Source: DATMQA01 sp035566895
GTDB lineage: Bacteria > Verrucomicrobiota > Verrucomicrobiia > Limisphaerales > UBA8199
Assembly (NCBI GenBank): GCA_035566895.1
Contig: DATMQA010000152.1
Span: 1-64,000, forward strand
Length of the DNA stretch: 64,000 nt
Direction: 5' to 3'
Positions 32,985 through 42,200 of this stretch are shown one piece after another (within the stretch, counting starts at the first letter, position 1; each line of letters starts with the position of its first letter). Position numbers and translations under genes: made by a program. A model generated the notes under the pieces. The model saw only the letters and a program-made list of their open reading frames with translations, searched no databases and had not been told where the DNA came from.

Positions 32985-33056
32985 TGCCTGCTTTTTCGCC
33001 ACCTAAGGACCTGTTTTTTGCTGACGGCCGGCCTAAGATATGCTAAGAATTTTACG

Positions 33057-33641
33057 ATGAAGCGTCGTTTCGTTTCGCTCTTGGCCGTGGGTATGGCTAG
33101 CGCCATCACTCTCGGAACAGCCGGTGAGCGGGGCCAACCCGCGCAAGACGGGATTCGGAATTTCGGGAAGGTGAGCGACACTCTTTACCGTGGCGCCGAG
33201 CCGGGTGAAGCAGCTTTCCAAACATTCAAGCGCCTGGGTATCAAAGCGATCATTGATTTGCGGATGCCCGGCAGCGCATTGAAAACTGAAGCTGCGCAGG
33301 CCCACGCCGGCGGAATCCTCTATACCAACATCCCCTTGCATGGAACCGGTCGCCCCACCGGGGACCAGGTTAATGGGCTGCTCTCGCTGCTCGACACGCT
33401 CCCTGCTCCTGTGTTCATCCACTGCCAGCACGGCTGCGATCGCACCGGTACCATCATCGCCTGTTACCGTATCAAACATGACAAATGGTCCAACGAAGCC
33501 GCCCTGCAGGAGGCCGAAAAGTACGGTCTCTCAACCTTTGAACGTTCGATGAGGAAGTACGTGATGGCATTCGGCAGATCTCAAAATGCAAAAGAGCCGC
33601 TCAGGGATGAACAGACGGAAACAAACGTCACGGAGAAATGA
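33057..33641 (+). CDS. Exported dual-specificity/tyrosine-type phosphatase
   Basis: 194 residues from the ATG at 33057; a TTG at 33018 would spoil the signal peptide (MKRRFVSLLAVGMASAITLG). The CX5R active site is clear: FIHCQHGCDRTG with Cys123 and Arg129. Upstream FGKVSDTLYRGAEPGEAAFQ, IKAIIDLRMPG and a general-acid region follow the DSP/tyrosine phosphatase pattern. It is probably exported, so the substrate may be a phosphosugar or inositol phosphate rather than a protein. It has no operon partner. Confidence 0.86.
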   Translation: MKRRFVSLLAVGMASAITLGTAGERGQPAQDGIRNFGKVSDTLYRGAEPGEAAFQTFKRLGIKAIIDLRMPGSALKTEAAQAHAGGILYTNIPLHGTGRPTGDQVNGLLSLLDTLPAPVFIHCQHGCDRTGTIIACYRIKHDKWSNEAALQEAEKYGLSTFERSMRKYVMAFGRSQNAKEPLRDEQTETNVTEK

Positions 33642-33760
33642 ACCTTACACGGCTGGATTCGGGCCTCGGCGAGCGGGCGCCGATTGATGACTCGATTCCG
33701 CAAGCAGGAGAGCGCGGTCGCGGCTTTTCCATCCCTGTTCCCGCTGTTACCTGCTGTGTT

Positions 33761-33919
33761 CGACCGCTCAACATAAGCAACGACGCAGCAGAGAAAGAGC
33801 AGCGGCAACAACCGCCAGTAGGCCTTTCGCCGGGCGCGCTGCAGGGCGCCGTTGTTTGGTGATTCGGTGTCCAAGGCTCGTTTTGCAGCGATGTAAGGGC
33901 GCTTGGTGACTTCGGACAT
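33761..33919 (-). pseudogene. N-terminal relic of an MFS transporter (ACS family type)
   Basis: The frame begins at 33919 with a plausible MFS start (MSEVTKRPYIAAKRALDTES), then RARRKAYWRLLPLLFLCCVV and AYVERSN, the first helix and loop of anion:cation symporters such as glucarate/galactonate carriers. Homology-like sequence then stops. The remaining frame to 33581 is unrelated and runs over the phosphatase gene end. About 90% of the transporter is missing. The position beside glucarate dehydratase suggests that it was once the glucarate uptake carrier. Confidence 0.68.
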
Positions 33920-34002
33920 TCTCTTCGTTATATGTCAGTGGAGTCAACCCTGCTATACGCTTGATCGCTCCAGGCCTATGGGGTATCCACCGCTCCAAAA
34001 TT

Positions 34003-35307
34003 ATGCGCATTACCGACCTGCGGATTTATCCCATCGCCATCGCCGATCCGCCGCTGCGCAGTTCCTACGGTCTGCACGCGCCTTACGCCCTGCGCACCAT
34101 CGTCGAGTTGCAAAGCGATCAGGGCCTCGTCGGCATCGCCGAGACCTACGGCGGTGATGCGCAGGTGCGGCAACTCGAAGCCTTGCGTCCACAGGTCCTC
34201 GGTGCCGACCCCTACCGGCTCACCGGGTTCCTTTCGCCGATGGTGGAAGGGCAGGGCGGCGGGGATGCCCGTTCCCAGAACTACCTAGTCCCTGGGGAAA
34301 ATCCGCTTGATGCCACTACCCGCACCTTCGCCGCCATCGAAGTTGCCTGCCTGGATCTCATCGGCAAAGCCGCCGGCCAGGCGGTCTGCGATTTAATCGG
34401 CGGCCGCGTGCGCGACGAAGTGCCCTTCTCCGCTTATCCTTTTTACAAGCACGCCGGTGGCGGTGGTGAAGGCGACGATGCGCGGGCCGATGAATACGGC
34501 GAAGCGCTGTCGCCGGAGGCCCTCGTCCACCAAGTGCAGCAGATGGTCGGGAAATACGGCTTCAGTTCGATTAAATTCAAAGCGGGTGTGCTGGAACCCG
34601 AGGTCGAAATCGAGACTATTAAGGAACTCTACCGCGCGCTCGGTCCGGGAGTGCCGTTGCGCATCGATCCGAACTCTGCCTGGACAGTCGAGACGTCCGT
34701 GCGCGTGGGCCGTGCGCTGGCGCACGAACTCGGTCGCGGCGGTTATCTCGAGGACCCAACCGCTGGGTTGGAGAACATGGCGGCGGTGCGGCGCCGCCTG
34801 TTGGCCGATGGCACCACTACACCATTAGCCACCAATGTGGCGGTGACGTGCTTCGCCGACATTCCGCGTTCGGTCCAGCTCGATGCCGTCCAAGTCATCC
34901 TCTGCGACCATCATTATTGGGGCGGCATGAGGCAGGTGCAGCATCTGGCCTGTCTCGCCAAAACCTTCGGCATCGGGCTCTCCATGCATTCCAATACGCA
35001 CTTGGGTCTGTCGTTGATGGCCATGGCCCAAGTCGCCGCTGCTACGCCGCATCTGACTTATGCCTGCGACACCCATTACCCCTGGCAATCGGCGAAGGAC
35101 GAAATCGTCCTGGGTGGCCGCGTGCCAATCGTAAACGGCTGTGTCCGCATACCCGACAAGCCGGGACTGGGCGTGGAGCTGGATTACGACCAGTTGGCCC
35201 GAGGCCGCGAACGTTACGCTAAGTGCCCTTATCGGAAGCGCGACGACGAAGCCGAGATGCGCAAGCACGTGGACCCAAACTGGAAGCGCGTCCTGCCGCG
35301 ATGGTGA
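34003..35307 (+). CDS. gudD: Glucarate dehydratase
   Basis: 434 residues from the ATG at 34003 (MRITDLRIYPIAIADPPL). This enolase-superfamily enzyme dehydrates D-glucarate to 5-dehydro-4-deoxyglucarate. Catalytic features are the KxK pair Lys191/Lys193 (SSIKFKAGV), metal ligands in LRIDPNSAW and YLEDPT, ATNVAVTCF, and the base His in GLSMHSNTHLG. The length is close to E. coli GudD (446). The next gene makes the following enzyme of the pathway. The loop residues fit glucarate rather than muconate-type members. Confidence 0.9.
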   Translation: MRITDLRIYPIAIADPPLRSSYGLHAPYALRTIVELQSDQGLVGIAETYGGDAQVRQLEALRPQVLGADPYRLTGFLSPMVEGQGGGDARSQNYLVPGENPLDATTRTFAAIEVACLDLIGKAAGQAVCDLIGGRVRDEVPFSAYPFYKHAGGGGEGDDARADEYGEALSPEALVHQVQQMVGKYGFSSIKFKAGVLEPEVEIETIKELYRALGPGVPLRIDPNSAWTVETSVRVGRALAHELGRGGYLEDPTAGLENMAAVRRRLLADGTTTPLATNVAVTCFADIPRSVQLDAVQVILCDHHYWGGMRQVQHLACLAKTFGIGLSMHSNTHLGLSLMAMAQVAAATPHLTYACDTHYPWQSAKDEIVLGGRVPIVNGCVRIPDKPGLGVELDYDQLARGRERYAKCPYRKRDDEAEMRKHVDPNWKRVLPRW

Positions 35308-35321
35308 GACGACGAATTGTA

Positions 35322-35379
35322 GGCAGAAAATTGAAGGGCGGAATGCTCATGTATTTTCCTGTCCGCAATTTTCCTGTCC
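35322..35379. repeat. Imperfect palindromic repeat, type 4 (CAATTTTCCTGTC family)
   Basis: The left arm GGCAGAAAATTG and right arm CAATTTTCCTGTCC are imperfect reverse complements, with GGGCGGAA and TTTTCCTGTCC subrepeats between them. It sits between gudD and the dehydratase/aldolase-family gene and could form an intra-operon hairpin. Confidence 0.7.
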
Positions 35380-35462
35380 CTTCACCGTTCGACCGTATCT
35401 GCGAAGGTTTTTGGCCCAAAACCGAGCTTGAACGGGCCCCGCTCTTCTGGGATTAGTGCGGA

Positions 35463-36368
35463 ATGGAACCAATCGAGCTTCGACGAAAATTGAACGGTGT
35501 CATCGCCTTCCCAGTGACTCCATTTCAGTCGGACCTCTCCCTCGACCTCGACGGTCTGCGCCGGAACCTGCGCTCGCTTTTGCAGCACCCGGTCTGTGCA
35601 GTCGTTGCCGCCGCAGGTACCGGCGAACTCTATTCGCTTTCGCCGGCGGAACATATCGCCGTCGTCAAGGCGACGGTGGACGAGGTCAAAGGTCGCGTGC
35701 CCGTCCTGGCCGGGACCGGGTTCAACCCGAGCCTCGGAACGGAGTTGGTCCGGCAGGCAGCCGGCGCGGGCGTCAGCGGGATTCTGGCGTTCCCGCCGTA
35801 CTACCCGAGTCCGGAAGACGATGGCCTTATCGCCTACTATCGTTCCATCGCGGCCGCGACCGCGCTGGGCCTGCTGATTTACAGTCGCGATTGGTTTCAC
35901 CCGGCGCCTGCCCTCGTCGAACGGCTGGCAACCGAAATCCCGAATCTCATCGCCTGGAAAGACGGCCAGGCCGACATTCGCCGATACCAGATGATTCGCG
36001 CGCGCGTCGGTGACCGGCTGCACTGGATCGGAGGGGCAGGGGATGACATGGTCCCGGGCTACTATTCAATTGGCATTCGAACCTACACCTCCAGCATCGC
36101 CAACGTCGCGCCCAAGCTCTCTCTGCGGCTTCATGAGCTGGCGTCTGGCGGAAACGCAGGCGAGCTCTCAAAACTGATGAACGAAGTGGTTATCCCGCTC
36201 TACGCTCTGCGGGGACGGCGCAAAGGCTACGAAGTCTCTGTCATGAAAGTGATGATGGACCTGCTCGGCCTGGCGGGCGGCCCGGTAAGGCCACCATTAC
36301 TCAACGTGCGGCCGGAAGACCTCGAGTCTTTGAAGGGAATGCTCGACCGCTGGCGTCCCTGGCTTTAA
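35463..36368 (+). CDS. kdgD: 5-dehydro-4-deoxyglucarate dehydratase
   Basis: 301 residues of the DHDPS/NAL barrel family. Key features are GVIAFPVTPF, the GTGELYSLSPAEH substrate loop, LAGTGFN, a Tyr in LLIYSRDWF, and the Schiff-base Lys166 in LIAWKDGQAD. It converts 5-dehydro-4-deoxyglucarate to 2,5-dioxopentanoate (2-oxoglutarate semialdehyde) with loss of water and CO2. Gene order gudD-kdgD is the standard glucarate pathway, and 2-oxoglutarate semialdehyde dehydrogenase is not in the window. The intergenic gap is about 155 nt with a palindromic repeat. Confidence 0.9.
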   Translation: MEPIELRRKLNGVIAFPVTPFQSDLSLDLDGLRRNLRSLLQHPVCAVVAAAGTGELYSLSPAEHIAVVKATVDEVKGRVPVLAGTGFNPSLGTELVRQAAGAGVSGILAFPPYYPSPEDDGLIAYYRSIAAATALGLLIYSRDWFHPAPALVERLATEIPNLIAWKDGQADIRRYQMIRARVGDRLHWIGGAGDDMVPGYYSIGIRTYTSSIANVAPKLSLRLHELASGGNAGELSKLMNEVVIPLYALRGRRKGYEVSVMKVMMDLLGLAGGPVRPPLLNVRPEDLESLKGMLDRWRPWL

Positions 36369-36530
36369 TCATAATCCTGGTCGTAATCTTAATCTTAATC
36401 CTAGCCAAAGATATTTGAAATTTTTCAGTTCAAGTCAGAACCCGGCACCGTTTGAAATATCTGAGAGATAATTTTACCAGATTTTTGGCCTTAGAATCTA
36501 ATCTTAATCGTAGTCCTGGTCGTAATCTCA
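36369..36530. repeat. AATC-type short tandem repeat clusters
   Basis: Two clusters of degenerate TAATCTTAATCCTGGTCG-like units (36369-36405 and 36495-36530) flank the region before the beta-helix pseudogene. They are non-coding and similar to other simple repeats in this window. Confidence 0.65.
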
Positions 36531-37496
36531 AACGCCCCTTCCCCTTGAATCTGGCTTCAATCACATCCCTCCTGGCGGTCGCACTCTCTCTCGAATCCCC
36601 CGCAGCGCAACCCCCCGCTGGTTCCCATCCCGCCACCAGTCAATGGGTCTATTATGATGCCAACCGCAAACTGGCCTACAAAACCCTCAACGCGGGTGAT
36701 CGGATCATGGATTTCTCCTCCGCAGGATACCTGGGCGGCGGCATTGCCCTTCCATCCGTGCCGGTCGCGGCGACGGTGAGTCCCTCCGGCGGGGACGACA
36801 CCGCAACGATTCAAAAGGCCATCGACGCCGTCTCGAGGATGGAACCATCGCAAGGATTCCGTGGCGCCATCCTCCTCAAACCGGGCGTCTATCGCTGCGC
36901 CAGCCCGCTGACGCTTAACACGGACGGCGTCGTGTTGCGGGGCAGTGGTTCCGGACCGAACGGCACCGCGCTCCAAATGACTGGTAACCTGCATGTGTGC
37001 GTTTCGATTTCGGGGCCCAGTCGCAAGACCGCCCTCGGCAAGCCGGTGCAAATCACCGATAGCTATGTCCCTTCCGGCACCACGAGCTTTCATGTCGAGA
37101 ACGCCTCCGATTTCAAAGCCGGCGATATGCTCCTCGTCAGCCGTCCCATTACGTCTTCCTGGGTGAAGTTCATGCATATGCCAGGTGCCCGACAGCGGCA
37201 TCGATTTCATGAATCGAGGGGAAATGGGCTCCGGGCATGGCTGGACTATCGGTTGGGTCGTCGCGTGGAATTGTGTGGCCCGAAGCTATGTCATTCAAGA
37301 GCCGCCCGGAGCCGCTAACTGGGCCATCGGGTGCAAGGGCGCTCGGGAGACCAGCGGCATGCCCTTCGGCCATGAGCCGAAACTCCCGGCGGGTATCTTC
37401 GATTCCCACGATTCTCCTGTCGCTCCCTCCAGCCTCTACCTGGCGCAGCTACGCGAGCGGTTGGGCGAACAAGCCGTTAAGAATATCGGGTATTAG
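36452..37496 (+). pseudogene. Decayed secreted beta-helix (pectate_lyase_3-like) protein
   Basis: The first frame (TTG at 36452) carries a signal-like segment and a classical beta-helix start (DDTATIQKAIDAVSR, GAILLKPGVYRC, LTLNTDGVVLRGSG). It continues to about 37175 (SWVKFMHM), after which the sequence becomes junk-like (RHRFHESRGNG). A second frame from about 37185 then encodes a normal C-terminal tail (GHGWTIGWVVAWNCVARSYV, EPPGAANWAIGCKG) that ends at 37496. About 200 residues of the beta-helix and the frame are missing. The gene is inactive by internal deletion. It would have acted on pectin beside the GH105 gene. Confidence 0.76.
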
Positions 37497-37503
37497 CGCT
37501 GCT

Positions 37504-38652
37504 TCACCTCAGGAGCGCCGTCGCGCACCAAAGCACCGGCGCTTGTCCGTGCATGTCGCCCACCCGCCGCCCCCGGTCCAGATAATATTGCAGGTCATTC
37601 TTTTTGTTCGTTCCCTCGCAGACCTCACGGACGTCGGCGTTGCCATCGATATACTTAGTCAGGCCGAGCCACCCCTTCCGCGCGACCGGCCCGTAAGTCT
37701 TTCCCTCGAGCCAGCCGTTCTTCACGCCGGTGATCATCGCGAAGGTAAACATGCCAGTGCAGGAAGTTTCCGGCCACGCCTGCGGCTTATCGATGAGTTG
37801 GTGCCACATGCCGTCGGCGTCTTGATATTGGAGCAATGCCGCCATCATCTTGCGGTAGCCGGCCATGATGCGGCCCCTTTTAGGATGGTCCTCGGGCAAC
37901 GAGCGCAGCAGCTCGCTCATGCCCGCAGCCACCCAGCCGTCCCCGCGACCCCAGAAGAACGGCACATCAGGCGCGTGATGGAACAACCCACTGGTTTGCT
38001 GCAACTCGTCGAGGTAAGCCACCATCTCCAAGGCGGCGCGGTCGAGATATTTCGCATCGCCGGTGGCGCGATAAGCCTGCGACTCCACCATCGTAATCAT
38101 GAACATGTCATCAATCCAGAAGCGCGTGTGCCAGCTCAGGCCGCGGTCAACCCAACCCAGCACCTCCGGCTTGAGTTTCTCTTTTGCCGCACCCTCAGGC
38201 GTCTCCCATTGTTTGTCTGCGAAGCTCTTGCCCAAATCCAAATACTTCTGCTCCTTGGTTTGCAAATAGATCTCGAGCGGCACCGAACCGAAGACCGTCG
38301 AATCCACATTACTGGGCTTCGGCACAAGCTTGGATTCTTCCCCAAAGAGCGGCTCGAACCGCTGGATGAGCCGTGCCGTCAGGTCTTTGTCCCCGCTCAC
38401 CTTGGCGAAAGTCAGCGCGCCATACCAGGCGCAGGTTTCCGGATAAATAATAGAGCGGGGAGGCGCACTCCGGCCAAAGTTCCCGTGCGGGCTGGCGATA
38501 AACCGTTCGGCCACCCGCTTGCCAATTTCCTGCGGCGCGCAGTCTTTCGGCCAGTGGACCAGGTCGTTGCTCGCCATTCCACCGGAAGACGGTTGCGCCG
38601 GGGCCAGCACCGCGCTCACGAAGAGTCCGGAAATTAAAAACGTGGTTCGCAT
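37504..38652 (-). CDS. Exported GH105/GH88-family unsaturated rhamnogalacturonyl hydrolase
   Basis: 382 residues with signal peptide (TTFLISGLFVSAVLAPAQ). The (alpha/alpha)6 barrel is shown by YPETCAWYGALTFAKV, the catalytic region FWGRGDGWVAAGM, DADGMWHQLID, and TSCTGMFTFAMITGV. These enzymes (YteR/RhiN type) remove the unsaturated galacturonyl cap left by pectate or rhamnogalacturonan lyases. That matches the decayed pectate-lyase-like gene converging on it and the glucarate pathway upstream. The final residues (MHGQAPVLWCATALL) complete the fold. Confidence 0.9.
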   Translation of the reverse strand: MRTTFLISGLFVSAVLAPAQPSSGGMASNDLVHWPKDCAPQEIGKRVAERFIASPHGNFGRSAPPRSIIYPETCAWYGALTFAKVSGDKDLTARLIQRFEPLFGEESKLVPKPSNVDSTVFGSVPLEIYLQTKEQKYLDLGKSFADKQWETPEGAAKEKLKPEVLGWVDRGLSWHTRFWIDDMFMITMVESQAYRATGDAKYLDRAALEMVAYLDELQQTSGLFHHAPDVPFFWGRGDGWVAAGMSELLRSLPEDHPKRGRIMAGYRKMMAALLQYQDADGMWHQLIDKPQAWPETSCTGMFTFAMITGVKNGWLEGKTYGPVARKGWLGLTKYIDGNADVREVCEGTNKKNDLQYYLDRGRRVGDMHGQAPVLWCATALLR

Positions 38653-38894
38653 AGCAAATTAAAAAGCGAAATCCACAATTTGAAAATTGAACATTCGTTC
38701 TAAACCACTAAATGGACACGAGCCGGCACGAATTAAAAAGGATTGGGAGTGTGGGCGGCCCCACGGAGCTGAACGTTTGCTGGCTTGGGTAAACACCCTT
38801 TAGGTGCTCTATTGGTGCCGGCCAGTAACAATGGGTCCCAGGAGGGCTGGTTTCCCAGTCGAGCTTCCGGGCTGATTGCAGAGATATTTTCCCA

Positions 38895-38916
38895 TCCTCC
38901 CTTTTGAGGATAGCGC
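38895..38916 (+). promoter_or_regulatory. Palindromic GAGGATA motif, site 1
   Basis: TCCTCCCTTTTGAGGATA. Conserved 5'-CTCCTC-N-CTTT-N-GAGGATA-3' block with TCCTC/GAGGA dyad, 370 nt before the 2450-aa protein gene. The left half is less perfect than in the other copies. Confidence 0.65.
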
Positions 38917-39027
38917 AGCGCCTGTTTCGGATGATAATCTCGTGCTTCTATGACCAGCCAGCAATGGTTGAACTCAGCGCGAGCGGCGCAAGCCGTTCGT
39001 CGCGTCGCGCCGCCTCAGACTTCTCTC

Positions 39028-39050
39028 CTCCTCACTTTAGAGGATACCGC
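39028..39050 (+). promoter_or_regulatory. Palindromic GAGGATA motif, site 2
   Basis: CTCCTCACTTTAGAGGATAC, followed by CGC. It is 219 nt before the ATG at 39269. An upstream CGCCTCAG is shared with site 3. The 616-bp gene-free stretch 38653-39268 contains this and site 1 and no gene that I can support. Confidence 0.72.
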
Positions 39051-39268
39051 TGGCGGATCACTTCTGTCAGGATATTCGAGAGTCCGTAAAAAACAATCGT
39101 GCCGTGAACCCGGTGCCATGCAATGCCGTGTATGAAATTTGAAACCACCATTTCGCAAGATCACGCCGTCAATTTCATTGGAATTAGGTCTCATTGGCCA
39201 TGAGATTAGATTCACCCCGAAAATAAAACACAACAAACCCCCAACAAAAAGCCCCAACCGTCACATTT

Positions 39269-42200
39269 ATGAAACCCACAACCAGGCCAGCCCTGATTCA
39301 ATTCGTCTTGTTTGCCTCCTTAATGATTTTCTTTTCCGCCGCCCAAGCTGCCGGCCCTGTGACTCAGTTCATCTGGGCCACTCAGCCAGACTTGGCCACC
39401 AACGGCCTTAATTTTGCCCAAAACCCCGTCCTTCGGACGGCGGATGCAACCGGCACACCCAGTACCGTTGGATTGCCGGCGGTCAAAATAGTTCAGGTGG
39501 CGCTCTATTCCGGCAGTGGCGCGCTGACTGGCATCCTGACCACCAACATTGGCACGGCAGGTGGCAACGGGACGGTGACCTTTCCAATCCTGCAGCTTTC
39601 GGCGGCGGGTGCCGCCCAACTCATCGCACTTGACGCCGGCGCGGGAATTTATCCGACCAACATCACGGCGGGAAGCAGTTGCCAGTTGTGGTTGGACGCG
39701 GCCGACCTCAGTACGCTGCAGTTGGACTCGGATGGCTTGAGCGTGACCAACTGGCTGGACAAGAGCGGCAAGAGCAACAATGCCAGCAACACCACGCCCG
39801 GGCAGGCTCCGGTTATGGCCATCGACGGCAGTTTGTCGCCAATAAATGCAGGCCGGGGCCGCGTGCTGACCTTCAACGGCACCAGTGACAGTCTCAACAT
39901 GAACCTGAGCAGTCTCAGCGGCTCGCCTTATACGGTCATCGCGATGGAGGTGTGGGCCGGGAAAGCTAACAGTTACATTATCGGCAATGACGGTCCCGGC
40001 GCCACGGACTTGAACCTCCACATCGGCTATCAAAGTGGTACGGATTGGAAATGGGGCCAGTATGGCGATGACATGGATTTCACAGGCACCACGTTCAGCC
40101 CCTCGACGCCGCTTATTTCGACGGAGGTAATGAATTCCAGCCGCCTGGAAACCCTCTATTTTAACTCGGTCAGTAACTTTTCACGGACTGCTAATGGCTT
40201 GCTCTCACCGTCGAATCTGGGTAATGGCAGGATAGGCCGGGCGCAAAACGGCAACCCTTACCAAGGCGACATTGCTGAAGTCATGGTCTTTAACACGGCA
40301 TTGAGCGGTTTGGATCGAACCAACCTTGAGAATTACCTGTCCGCCAAATGGGTCGCTGGACTTGCCATCCCGGGCGCGATCAGCGCGAGCTTTACCGTGC
40401 AACCGTCCCCGATCACCTCACTTGTATTCGTGAATCCAAACATCAATAACGCGGTCCAGGGCACCGCCATCACGGCGGGCGCTTTGGGCGAAGTGCAAGT
40501 GCAGGCCCTGGGCGCCAGCAGCGGCCCGATTCCCGGCGCGACGGTGATGCTCGCCATCGCCAGCGGCAATGGGGCCATCGTTGGCAATAGCGCGGTCACG
40601 GATGGCAGCGGAATCGCCCACTTCACGAATCTGCGGATTGACAAGATCGGCGCCAAAACCCTGCAGGCCAGCAGCAGCGGGATTCTATCCGCGGCTTCCG
40701 GTTCTTTCCTCATCACGGCCAGCGCACCTGCCTTCGTGACGGTGGAGACGGCGGCGGACGGCAGCGGCGTGATCTTGCCGACACAAAACATTCCGGCGGA
40801 CCTGGCCACCAACGTCTTTGCCATCAGCCGGGACGCGGCGACCAATTTCGTGGCCAATGTGGCAGCGACCTGGTCGTTGGTGAACGTGACCGGTGGCGTG
40901 GTAAACGGGGATTTGGTGGTCGCGGGAGACACCAAGAGCGCGACCTTCACCGGCCATTTTGGCGGCAGCGCGCGCATTCAGGCGGTGGCGGCGTTCACTG
41001 GCCAATCGGGTGTGCAAACGGTAGTGGGCGGCGCGGCAGTCGCGCTTAGTATCAGTCGGCAACCCTCCGCCGCTGCCGCGGTGGCAATTGTCTTTCCAAA
41101 ACAACCGATCATTACTGTGCTGGATCAGTATGGAAACACGGTCCTCAGCCCCGCGGTTGATATTTCGGTCACCAGCGTAGGCTCTTTGGGCGGCACGACT
41201 ACTCTGACGACCGTTAACGGTGTCGCCAGGTTCACGGATCTGGCCTTTTCCAGTACTGGCACCTTCCAAATCACTTTCAGTTCCGGCAGCCTGCCTTCGA
41301 CCAACTCGAGGAATATTGTCGTAAGTCAAGGCAATGCCACCGGCCTGGCCTGGGCCACCCAGCCGGGCCTTGCCACCAACGGTCTGGTGTTCGGCCAGAG
41401 TCCCGTCCTGGTAACGACGAATGCTTATGGCGAGGTTACCGCGGCTGGACTGCCAGACGTAAAAATGGTCCGGGTTGAACTCTACTCAGGCAGTGGCGTT
41501 CTGACCGGCACTATAACAACTAACATCGGCGCTGCGGGCGGAAACGGCACCGTGACTTTTGCAGACCTGCAGCTTTCCGCGGCCGGCACCGCCCAGATTG
41601 TGGCTTATGACATGGGCAACGGACTGACTCCCACCACCATCACGGCGGCGAGTAATTGCCAGTTGTGGTTGGACGCATTCGACGTCAGCACGATCCTCAA
41701 GAGCGGCACTTCATTGAACGTGACCAACTGGATGGACAAGAGCGGCAAGGGCAACAACGCCGTCAATACCACCCTTTCACAGGCCCCGCTTGCCGCCACC
41801 AACGCCGCCCTGGCGCTAGCAGCCAGAGGCATTGGCCGCACATTGCACTTCGACGGCGCCAATGCCCGCCTGGCCATGAGCTTGAGCAGCCTCAGTGGCT
41901 CGCCGTTCACGGTCATCATTATGGACGTGGCGGCCGACAAAGGCGCCTCGAGCAGCTACCTGTTAGGCAACGACAATGGTGGGGGCACGCGGCAGACCTT
42001 GCACATTGGCTATAATAATGACTCGTCTTTCAAATTTGCGCTTTTTGGCGACGATTTGAATTGGGCGCCCGGCTATGCGTTCCTCCCTCCCATCGTGCCG
42101 CACCTATGGACGATGAAGCTGGACACGAATCGGGTACAGACCCTTTACCTGAACTCAGCGCAATCGTCCACTCGCACCGCTGGTGGATTTCTGACGGGGA

